Position numbers and translations under genes: made by a program. The notes under the pieces are model-generated. The model was not told where the DNA came from. It did not search any database and worked only from the letters and a program-made list of their open reading frames with translations. Positions 43,554 through 51,384 of a stretch of 64,000 bases of DNA are shown here, in pieces. This DNA is from CAWEQO01 sp963811225 (GTDB lineage Bacteria > Chloroflexota > Anaerolineae > Anaerolineales > Anaerolineaceae), in assembly GCA_963811225.1 (NCBI GenBank), contig CAWEQO010000002.1, positions 372,001 to 436,000 on the forward strand, in the 5' to 3' direction. The first letter of the stretch is position 1. Each line of letters starts with the position of its first letter.

Positions 43554-44468
43554 TTATGCGACTTTCCAGTGCGAAAGGTCTCGCCCCATAATCCCTTCAA
43601 GCTCCTCAATATCTGCCACGTACTCGGCAGCCAGTTCCTGGCGGGTCGCTGCCTTCATCGGCGGATACTTTTCTTGCTTGAGATTTGCTCGCGCCAGTTT
43701 TTGCTTCCAGCGCTCACGCAGGGCGCTGGGGAAAATTTGCGCGGCCGTTCGGGCGGCCCGGCGCAGGGGATCTGCGGGGTTCAGCAAGCTTTTTTGCAAT
43801 CGCCGGTTTCTTACCCGCATCGCGGGGTTCTTGACCACCGCTTCCGGCTCGAAGATCGGGTCTACTCCTAAAAACTCATACAGTTTGCGCGCGGTTCCCT
43901 TGAAATCGGTTTCGAGCTCTTCCGTCAGCAAGAACAGGAAGTTCTCGCGCGGAAGGCGTTCCAGATAAGGTTTCAATAGCTTTGCATACATGCCGCAGTA
44001 AAGATAGCTGCGGTGCCGGGGTGGGAAAGAGCGCGCTTCGGGATGGGCTTTAAACCACTCTCGCTCGGTACGGATTGCATCCTCAAAGGGTAAGTTTTCC
44101 CAAGTGTACTTGACCCAGAACCAATAAGCAGAATAGGCGCGGTCGACTGGATTGCGGAAGATAGAGATTAACTTCACGGGCCGGCCCTGATATGTCTCAT
44201 CGATATGCCGGGCGGTCTCATACGCCTGCCCCTGATAAGATGGAGAAACTTCTCCCCTTGCCGGGTAGCCGGACGCATTCTCAAAATAGGTATCCTGGTA
44301 CCACGTCACCCCTTTATCGAATTGATAGCTAAAAAAGTCCAGCTCTTTTTTCTTTGAAACGTAAACGTCCGGATGTTGTTTGGCAATGTCGTAGAGGGTG
44401 GTCGTGCCGCATTTCGAAGCGCCGATGACCAAGAAGTTCGGCATGCGTTCGAAGTCAATCTCGCCCAT
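43554..44468 (-). CDS. Sulfotransferase 7 of the array (first in transcription order)
   Basis: A 304-residue member of the main subfamily: PAPS loop FLVIGASKCGTTTLYDIAKQHP, 3'-phosphate motif IFRNPVDRAYSAYWFW, TEELETDFKGTARKLYEFLG and the KYPPMKAATRQELAAEYVADI tail ending GRDLSHW. GCAGGAG lies before the start, and a TATAAT at 44520-44515 about 47 bases upstream can serve as an internal promoter for the sulfotransferase block. Confidence 0.93.
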   Translation of the reverse strand: MGEIDFERMPNFLVIGASKCGTTTLYDIAKQHPDVYVSKKKELDFFSYQFDKGVTWYQDTYFENASGYPARGEVSPSYQGQAYETARHIDETYQGRPVKLISIFRNPVDRAYSAYWFWVKYTWENLPFEDAIRTEREWFKAHPEARSFPPRHRSYLYCGMYAKLLKPYLERLPRENFLFLLTEELETDFKGTARKLYEFLGVDPIFEPEAVVKNPAMRVRNRRLQKSLLNPADPLRRAARTAAQIFPSALRERWKQKLARANLKQEKYPPMKAATRQELAAEYVADIEELEGIMGRDLSHWKVA

Positions 44469-44514
44469 ATTCGTTCTCCTGCAGCTTTCGGGTTTGGTTT
44501 TGGAAAACCTTCGT

Positions 44515-44520
44515 ATTATA
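44515..44520 (-). promoter_or_regulatory. Possible internal promoter of the sulfotransferase block
   Basis: TATAAT on the minus strand, in the 81-base gap between the GT2 gene at 44550 and sulfotransferase 7. No convincing -35 box is seen. Confidence 0.4.
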
Positions 44521-44549
44521 ACCCACGGACATTAACGTGTGCGCCGCGC

Positions 44550-45488
44550 TCATTCGCCGGCCTTCGCCTGCGCTGTCAGGCTGCGCTTACGCAGATGTTC
44601 ACGTCCAAGCAGGAAGAAGGTTCCGGGCCAGACCAGGTTGTAACGCCAGCCGCGCAAGGCGCAGCGTGCAGCCTGGCCGTAATCTTGTTGATAAAGGGAA
44701 ATGATCGTCGCTCGAATGCTGCGCTTGGTATGCATACGGCGGAGGTGATAGCGCGCATCTTTTGTCGCGCCAGGGTGCCGCAGGGCGCTTTCGTAAATCT
44801 GCATCCCTTCCAGCACGGTGCGCAAGTTGCTCTCCCGCCGGTCGGGGTGCCAGTACGCCAGTACGCTCATCGTAAACGAACCGATATGCTGCCGGTAATG
44901 GCACACCACCTGCTTCAGCGGTTCGGGCCGGATGCCCTCCAGCGCCATGCGGATCAGGAACTCGCGGTCCCCTGAAACCCGGTACCGTGGGTCGAACAGC
45001 CCAACCTGTTCGAAAACCCGTCGTCGAAAGAACCAGGCATTGATGATCGGTGGCTGTTCGGCCAGGCGCAGCCACAGATGCTGCTGATCGATCCAGGGGT
45101 GCTCATGTAATACTGCCCCGTTTCCGTCGAACAGGACTGCTCCGCCGGCAACCGCGTCCACGTCAGGGTTCCCTGCAAAGGCCACCGCAGCAGCCTCGAA
45201 GGCGCCGGGAGCATACTCGTCGTCACTGTTCATCCAGCCGATAATCTCGCCGCTTGCCATGCGCAAGCCTTTATTAACCGCATCGTAGATGCCATTGTCC
45301 GGTTCGCTGATCAGCTTTAGATTCGGGTAGCGCGCCAGCGCCTCCAGCGTTCCATCCGTCGAGCCGCCGTCCACAACAATATGTTCTATGTTGGGATAAT
45401 TCTGGCGCAGCACGCTTTCAACCGCCCCAGAGATGAACCCGGCCCGATTGTAGCAAGGCGTAACGATCGATATAAGCGGACGGTTCAC
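44550..45488 (-). CDS. Glycosyltransferase family 2 protein
   Basis: A 312-residue inverting GT-A transferase. N-terminus LISIVTPCYNRAGFISGAVESVL; VVDGGSTDGTLEAL; the metal-binding region GEIIGWMNSDDEYAPGAFEA; and the late YRVSGDREFLIRMAL block. No transmembrane anchor. Its start overlaps the upstream frameshifted GT2 by four bases. Confidence 0.93.
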   Translation of the reverse strand: MNRPLISIVTPCYNRAGFISGAVESVLRQNYPNIEHIVVDGGSTDGTLEALARYPNLKLISEPDNGIYDAVNKGLRMASGEIIGWMNSDDEYAPGAFEAAAVAFAGNPDVDAVAGGAVLFDGNGAVLHEHPWIDQQHLWLRLAEQPPIINAWFFRRRVFEQVGLFDPRYRVSGDREFLIRMALEGIRPEPLKQVVCHYRQHIGSFTMSVLAYWHPDRRESNLRTVLEGMQIYESALRHPGATKDARYHLRRMHTKRSIRATIISLYQQDYGQAARCALRGWRYNLVWPGTFFLLGREHLRKRSLTAQAKAGE

Positions 45489-46532
45489 TGGGCGCTTTCC
45501 GTTTCCGGCTTCGCTGCGTTGACCGCTCGCCGCTTCATCCCCTGTAACTCTTCGACCATTTCTTTTCGCTCGTTCCTGAGCTTCAAGAGCTGCCCCAGTC
45601 TCCCGATTTTGCGCTGCGTTTCCAGCACCTCATTGTCTCCCTCCCCGCGGTATCGCAGCGCCTGTACCAGCCGGGCAGGATGGCGCGCCAGCTTGAGCGC
45701 CAGCTGCAGCGCTTCCTGCCCCCACCAAGGCGGAGCTTTCGAGGAGAGTTCTGGGTCGAACGCATATTGGTACATCTCAATTGGTACGCTGGAGGCTCCG
45801 AAATGACGGGTGATCCTGCTCAGGTAAGCCCAACTTAACCGAGATGCCGGGATAAAATGCTGGAATGTCAGGCGTGGGTCGTACAATAAACGCCAGCCAC
45901 TCAAGCGCAGCGCCATGTTCAGTTCGGTGTCATCCCCGGAAGAAAGGTTCTTGCCGCTGCGACCACCCAGCAGCGAGCGGTACCCTGCAGTTTGCAGCCG
46001 CTCCAAAGCCGCGCGCCGGACGGTCATCCCCGCTCCGCGCAAGTTCATCCGCCCATCGGTGATATCGCTCGCCGTATCGAGCGGTTTACCCACCGCGAAC
46101 TTACGCTGCTGCATTGAGAACCATGCCGGGGGCGGCACCTCGCAAATCGCCTCACCCCAGCCGCCGCAGGCCCCCACCTCCGGATGCGCGCTCATGATCT
46201 CCATGACCGTCTCAATCCAGCCCGGGTTGACCCAATTGTCGTCGTCCACATAGGATAGAAACTCGTAGTGGGCCGCCTCGAAACCGCGCCAGCGTGCCGC
46301 AGTCTGCCCGGGATGCGGCTCGTCAACCACTTGCGAGCAAATCTTCGGGCGCTCGGCTAAAAGCCTGTGCCGCTATCCGGCTTGTAGCGTCGCTAGAGGC
46401 GTTATTGACGACAATGATCTCCCACGGAATATCTTCGGATACTTGCTGCGTAAACAGGTGAGCCAGGGTTTCAGGCAGGCGCCGCTCACTGTTATAGCAG
46501 CAGATGATGATGCTGACTCCGGGTTTCGCCAT
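45485..46532 (-). pseudogene. Glycosyltransferase family 2 protein, frameshifted
   Basis: The gene begins at ATG 46532 with MAKPGVSIIICCYNSERRLPETLAHL and VVNNASSDATSRIA, then the frame changes near 46345-46360. The remainder (VVDEPHPGQTAARWRGFEAA, YEFLSYVDDDNWVNPGWIE, NLSSGDDTELNMALRLSGW) is in another frame. All GT2 blocks, including the DDDN metal site, are present. The intact product would be about 348 residues. It starts five bases after the stop of the pyruvyltransferase gene. Confidence 0.85.
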
Positions 46533-46536
46533 ACGG

Positions 46537-47784
46537 TTAGCCCAACCTCGCCAGGAACTGCTCCCATGCGGTTTTGCTGGCCTCGATCTGCTTGTAAGCT
46601 GCTGCGCGTAATGATTCGCGTAGAGCAGGACCGCGCTCCCATGCCGCTTCAATCGACTGTGCCAGCCGGTTTTCGAGGTCTGGATCATCCATGCGCAAAA
46701 CCTCGCAGCCCGGCCCAAACTGGCGCGCCAGGCCGCTCAGCTTGTTCTGGTAATATGCCGATTGTGCCAGGCCAACCACAGGGATGCCCTGCGAAAGGGC
46801 AAACACAGCCGCATGGTAAGCCCCGGTGACTACAACCCGGCAGCGGGAGATCTCGGCGATCAAGTGGCTGGGATTGCGAATGCGCTCCGCTTCTCGTTGA
46901 TTTTTAAGATGCTCACCGAGTAGTTCCTGGATCGACTCCAGGTCATTGAACGGCCCAGATATCTTAACAGGCGCAGAATAAAGCGGCGCTTCCAGCCGGC
47001 GGGATGTTTTCACCAGGGCTTCACGGATCAGTGAGAGCAAATCTCGGTTCACTTGGGCTGCCCTGTCCAGGCGCAAGCCTACGCCGATTCCTGAGCCTGC
47101 TTGCTCTACGGCTGCATGATACGCCAGCTCTACGGCATCATCTCCTGTAATCCTGATGATGTCTTCCGGGACGCCCAACGATTGCGCCAGTTCCAGGCTG
47201 CCTTCCATGTCTCGCAGCGCCAGCATGGACAGCCCTCGAAATACCCGGCTGGATTGGCTGCGGAGGGCGGGGCTTTCCATTGGCCCCAGGCCCTGGCTAA
47301 ACATCGCCGCCGGCTTGTGCATCCGCTGGGCCAGCTCGAACGTTTCCAGAAGTGAATGGGCATGGATAGGGAAGGTATCATTAATGAATCCGCCCCCACA
47401 GCATATGACGGCATCTGACCGCTCTACGGCCGCATAAAATGTATCCATCTTGGCAGTGTCGGTTTTAAAGAAGGGCACAGCTAAAGTCTTCAGCTGCCGT
47501 GCAGTGGCCGGATAATGGTTCTGGATGACGTACTCAGCTTTTTGAACCGGCTTGAACGAAATCGGGAGCGGCAGGAAGCGCGCCCGCTGCCAGGCATGTT
47601 TTGCGCGGGGCGAGACTGAGACCGCTTGCGAGTAGATTTGCTGGAGTAAGTCTGGAGCTTCATTCAGAACGGCCAGGCAGGCATGCGGCCAGTGGTTCAG
47701 TATCCGCGCCAAAGCCACCTGCAGCATGGCAACATCCCCCATGTTTTGCATTTGATAGGTACCGTTTTCAATCAGGATGTCCAT
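46537..47784 (-). CDS. Polysaccharide pyruvyltransferase family protein
   Basis: A 415-residue protein of the PS_pyruv_trans (CsaB/WcaK-like) family, which attaches ketal pyruvate from phosphoenolpyruvate to sugar residues of surface glycans. It has the typical N-terminus MDILIENGTYQMQNMGDVAMLQ, CCGGGFINDTFP, LRDMEGSLELAQSLGV with ITGDDAVELAY, and the C-terminal GAYHAAVFALSQGIPVVGLAQSAYY. The cytoplasmic location and position beside the ABC exporter fit a late modification step before export. Confidence 0.9.
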   Translation of the reverse strand: MDILIENGTYQMQNMGDVAMLQVALARILNHWPHACLAVLNEAPDLLQQIYSQAVSVSPRAKHAWQRARFLPLPISFKPVQKAEYVIQNHYPATARQLKTLAVPFFKTDTAKMDTFYAAVERSDAVICCGGGFINDTFPIHAHSLLETFELAQRMHKPAAMFSQGLGPMESPALRSQSSRVFRGLSMLALRDMEGSLELAQSLGVPEDIIRITGDDAVELAYHAAVEQAGSGIGVGLRLDRAAQVNRDLLSLIREALVKTSRRLEAPLYSAPVKISGPFNDLESIQELLGEHLKNQREAERIRNPSHLIAEISRCRVVVTGAYHAAVFALSQGIPVVGLAQSAYYQNKLSGLARQFGPGCEVLRMDDPDLENRLAQSIEAAWERGPALRESLRAAAYKQIEASKTAWEQFLARLG

Positions 47785-47799
47785 CGGGTGAAATTTCTC

Positions 47800-49075
47800 C
47801 TAGACGTCCAGCGGCTGGACTTCAATACACTCCCAGGGGATCGGCACAGCGACTTTTCCGCGCCACTTCTTCCCGACGCGGGCCATCAGGCTGCCGTTAT
47901 CGTAGATTTCGAACGGGCAAACGTGCTCCAGGCGTTCGACGAGCTTGCCCCGTAAAGGTCTGAGAATGAAAGTCAGGCGGTAGCTTCCGGGCACTAGCAG
48001 CGGCGCCGGAATGTGGATGCGATAGGTGTAAATCCCCAGGTCGCGGCTTAGCAAGCGGGACTCGTCCAGCATGAAATCGGTGGTACTGCTGATGATATCC
48101 AGGTTGCTGTCCTCGATATCCATCATAATCATAGCCTGGAACAGCGATTTCCGTACCGCCACCTGCACCTGCACATCGAAAGCTTTATCATGTGGGATAC
48201 TTCCACTCGACCGGCCAGACGAATCAAGGACCGCCACCGACAGAACTTGCATAGCAAGGCTGGAATCAGGCTTGAGGGACAACTTGGCTGATTCTTCGGC
48301 GTCCATGCTGCTTAAGTACGATTCGATCACCTCGTCCACGTCGCCCAAATACTTGATCTGCCCGTGCTCCAGGTATACTACCCGGGTGCACAGCGACTTG
48401 ACCGCCCCCATATTGTGGCTCACAAACAGCACCGTGCGCCCCTGCTTGACCACGCTGTCCATCTTTTTCAAGCTCTTCTTCTGGAACGCCTGGTCGCCCA
48501 CCGCCAGCACTTCATCAATCAGCAGGATTTCCGGCTCCAGGTGGGCCGCCACCGAGAATGCCAGGCGCATGCGCATGCCGCTGGAGTAAAACTTCACCGG
48601 TGTGTCGAGGAACTTCTCGATCTCCGAGAAGTCCACGATCTCATCGAACTTGCGCTCGATCTCCGCCCGGGTCATGCCCAGGATGGCCCCATTGAGAAAG
48701 ATGTTCTCGCGGCCGGTCAACTCGGGATGGAACCCCGTGCCCACCTCCAGCAGCGAGCCCACCCGCCCGCGCAGCCGCACCCGTCCCACGGTCGGCACGG
48801 TTACCCGCGACAGGATCTTGAGCAAGGTGCTCTTTCCGGATCCGTTGCTGCCAATGATCCCCAGCGATTCGCCCTCGTCCACCTCGAAGTCCAAATTTTT
48901 CAAGGCCCACAGGATGCGTGAGTCGTTGGACGGACGCGGCCGGTTGCGCAAGGAACGCCAGGTCGACTGGGCGGCTGCCTGCAAGCTGTCTCGCAGCATG
49001 CGGTACCTCACCCGCTGCTCCCCGATCAGGTAGCGCTTGCCTAAATTTTCGAACTCGGATCGAGTAGGGGCTCAT
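47800..49075 (-). pseudogene. Polysaccharide ABC exporter ATPase (Wzt-like), frameshifted near its N-terminus
   Basis: Walker A GSNGSGKST, signature YSSGMRMRLAFS (in place of LSGGQ, as in Wzt proteins), Walker B EILLIDEVLAVGD and switch SHNMG are intact. The C-terminal 150 residues (FDVQVQVAVRKSLFQAMIMMDIED) form the Wzt-type beta-sandwich that recognises the glycan. The natural start is ATG 49075: MSPYSIRV in that frame must continue as ENLGKRYLIGEQRVRYRMLRDSL in the next, so one extra base lies near 49049. Initiation at an internal codon (GTG 49020 or ATG 49011) could still give a near-complete ATPase. It follows the permease gene closely. Confidence 0.85.
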
Positions 49076-49078
49076 CGT

Positions 49079-49882
49079 CTACACCACGTCCGCAAAGGTC
49101 TGTTCCATCCGCTGGAAGTAGATCAACCCGGTCAGGAACAGCACCACCACCATCGCAATCGAGACGTACACCAGCGGGTCGAGCGTCATCTGCTGCCCCA
49201 GCAGCGCCCAGCGGAAACCGTTGACCACTCCCGCCAGCGGGTTCAACCCGTAGATCAAGCGGTACTTTTCAGGGATAATGGAGGAGGAGTAAGCGATGGG
49301 GGTGGCGTACAGCCAGAACTGGATCAGAAAGGGGGTCACATACTTGACGTCGCGATACTTGACGTTCAACGCCGACAGCCACAATCCCGCTGCCAGGGCT
49401 GTCATGATGGACAGCAACAGGAAAATCGGCAGCATCAGCACCGACAGGGTGATCGGATAATGGTAGAACAGCATCAAGCCGAAGAACACTACGAACGCGA
49501 TCGAAAAATCGACCAGCCCACTCATCACGGATGCCAGCGGCAAGAACAGCCGTGGGAAGTATACCTTTGTGATCATCCCTTGGGAGCCCACCAGGCTGCT
49601 GGAGGCGTCTCCCAATCCACGCGAGAACAACTGCCAGGGCAGCAAGGCCGCAAAAGAGAACAACGGATACGGGATGCCGTCCGATGGCATCTTTGCCAAC
49701 CGGCCAAAGATCACGCTGAACACCACCATGGTCAACACCGGCTGCAAAATAGCCCACAACACGCCCAGGATGGTTTGCTTGTAGCGCACCTTGAGATCAC
49801 GCCAGATGAGGAAAAACAGCAGCTCGCGATAGTCCCATAGCTCCCTGAGTCGCAGCGAGAGCCATCCGTGTGGAGGTTCCAA
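49079..49882 (-). CDS. Polysaccharide ABC exporter permease (Wzm-like)
   Basis: A 267-residue ABC-2 type permease with six transmembrane helices. The amphipathic N-terminal segment LRELWDYRELLFFLIWRDLKVRYKQT and the GVLWAILQPVLTMVVFSVIFG helix are typical of O-antigen and teichoic acid exporters. It pairs with the Wzt-like ATPase next to it to move the finished glycan across the membrane. The shown start is TTG 49882; a CTG at 49924 with AGGAG eight bases upstream would add 14 residues and may be the real start. First gene of the locus. Confidence 0.92.
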   Translation of the reverse strand: MEPPHGWLSLRLRELWDYRELLFFLIWRDLKVRYKQTILGVLWAILQPVLTMVVFSVIFGRLAKMPSDGIPYPLFSFAALLPWQLFSRGLGDASSSLVGSQGMITKVYFPRLFLPLASVMSGLVDFSIAFVVFFGLMLFYHYPITLSVLMLPIFLLLSIMTALAAGLWLSALNVKYRDVKYVTPFLIQFWLYATPIAYSSSIIPEKYRLIYGLNPLAGVVNGFRWALLGQQMTLDPLVYVSIAMVVVLFLTGLIYFQRMEQTFADVV

Positions 49883-49965
49883 GACGACTTCCGGAACTTC
49901 TCGGTGAAGGGTTACAGCTTTCAGAGGTCAATCTCCTGGTTGAAAATAGCAGCGGTATGCCCGCG

Positions 49966-49974
49966 ATTATATCA
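49966..49974 (-). promoter_or_regulatory. Promoter of the polysaccharide locus
   Basis: The minus strand reads TGATATAAT, an extended -10 (TG-n-TATAAT) about 40 bases before the likely start of the permease. No good -35 box accompanies it. It is back to back with the promoter of the MFS gene. Confidence 0.6.
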
Positions 49975-50006
49975 CACCGCTTGCCGCTTTCATTTGATCC
50001 GGGGAG

Positions 50007-50012
50007 TATAAT
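50007..50012 (+). promoter_or_regulatory. -10 box of the MFS transporter gene
   Basis: TATAAT 33 bases before the MFS start codon; the leader carries CCGAGG as ribosome-binding site. The -35 box is weak. Confidence 0.5.
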
Positions 50013-50045
50013 AGCCTTACCTTACTTATAGAACCGAGGTCTCCA

Positions 50046-51266
50046 ATGGCCGATACCACAGCTTCAAAACGCGCCTCCATCCGCGACCTGCCGCGCAACG
50101 TCTGGGCTGTCTCGCTGACCAGCTTCTTTATGGACGTCTCCAGCGAGATGGTCATCAACATCCTGCCGCTGTTCCTCGCCAACGTGCTCGGCGTGCAGAC
50201 CACCCTGATTGGCTTGATCGAGGGGGTGGCCGAGGCGACTGCCAGCATTCTCAAGCTGTTCTCCGGCTGGTTTTCCGACAAGATGGGCGAGCGCAAGTGG
50301 ATTGCGGTGGCGGGCTACGGCCTCTCTGCCCTGGCGAAGCCCTTCTTCTACATCGCCTCCTCCTGGGAGCTGATCGCCGGCGTGCGCTGGGCCGACCGGG
50401 TGGGCAAGGGTGTGCGCACCGCACCCCGCGACGCCCTGGTCGCCGACTCGGTCACCCCCGAGATACGCGGCCTGGCCTTCGGCTTCCACCGGGCAATGGA
50501 CACTGCCGGCGCGATGGTGGGCATCCTGATCGCGGTGGTGGTGGTCTGGCTGGCGCAGCGCACGGCGCTCGACCTGTCGAAGTCGACCTTCCAGGCGGTG
50601 GTGCTGATCTCGCTGCTGCCGGCTGCGCTGGCGGTGCTCTCGCTGGCTATCGGCGCGCGGGACGTGCCCGTGGAGGGCAAGCGCATCGCCCCCAGGTTCT
50701 CGCTGCGCAGTATGGGCCGCCCCTTCATCATCTTCCTGGTCATCGTCAGTATCTTCACCCTGGGCAACTCGTCCGACGCGTTCCTGGTGCTGCGCGCCCA
50801 GAACCTGGGCGTGACCGTCACCGGCATCCTGCTGATGCTGGCAATGTTCAACCTGATCTACTCGGCCATCTCCACGCCCGCCGGCTCGCTCTCGGACCGG
50901 ATCGGGCGGCGGCGCTTGATCATCGGCGGCTGGCTGGTGTATGCGGCCATCTACCTGGGCTTCGCGCTGGCGCAGGTCTCCTGGCAGGTGTGGGCGCTGT
51001 ACGTGGTCTATGGCCTGTACTACGGCCTGGCTTATGGCACGGCCAACGCCATGGTTGCGGACCTGGTGCCGGAGAACCTGCGCGGCACCGCCTACGGCAC
51101 CTACAACGCCACCATCGGGCTGCTGGCCTTCCCGGCCTCGCTGATCGCCGGGCTGCTCTGGCAGCACGTCGGCCCGTACGCGCCCTTCCTCTTCGGCGGC
51201 GTGCTGGCCCTGCTGGCGGCGGCGCTGATGGCCTTCTGGATGCCGAGGGAGGCGATTGGGGGTTAG
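50046..51266 (+). CDS. Major facilitator superfamily transporter
   Basis: A 406-residue transporter with 12 predicted helices. The loop 2-3 signature is GWFSDKMGERKWIAVAGY, and the equivalent in the second half is GSLSDRIGRRRLIIGGW. The early block SLTSFFMDVSSEMVINILPLFL and RWADRVGKGVRTAPRDALVAD are typical of a family often annotated as multidrug or sugar efflux proteins. Substrate unknown. Divergent from the polysaccharide locus, so a role in export of its precursors is possible but unproven. Confidence 0.92.
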   Translation: MADTTASKRASIRDLPRNVWAVSLTSFFMDVSSEMVINILPLFLANVLGVQTTLIGLIEGVAEATASILKLFSGWFSDKMGERKWIAVAGYGLSALAKPFFYIASSWELIAGVRWADRVGKGVRTAPRDALVADSVTPEIRGLAFGFHRAMDTAGAMVGILIAVVVVWLAQRTALDLSKSTFQAVVLISLLPAALAVLSLAIGARDVPVEGKRIAPRFSLRSMGRPFIIFLVIVSIFTLGNSSDAFLVLRAQNLGVTVTGILLMLAMFNLIYSAISTPAGSLSDRIGRRRLIIGGWLVYAAIYLGFALAQVSWQVWALYVVYGLYYGLAYGTANAMVADLVPENLRGTAYGTYNATIGLLAFPASLIAGLLWQHVGPYAPFLFGGVLALLAAALMAFWMPREAIGG

Positions 51267-51347
51267 GGGAGTGGGATTTGGGCAATTGGGGATTAGGGAT
51301 CAGGGATTGGGGGACCAATCCCCAATCCCCAATCCCCCCTCCCCAAT
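51262..51347. repeat. G-rich repeat and inverted repeat of GGGGATTGGGG type
   Basis: The plus strand carries repeated ATTGGGG/ATTAGGG words to about 51314, then their complement (CCAATCCCCAATCCCCAATCCCC) to about 51345. This forms a long imperfect hairpin after the MFS gene and may act as its terminator. Four or more G-runs in the left arm could also form a quadruplex. Confidence 0.75.
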
Positions 51348-51384
51348 TGCCTAATCGCTTCAATTCCCTTACACTACTTCTATC

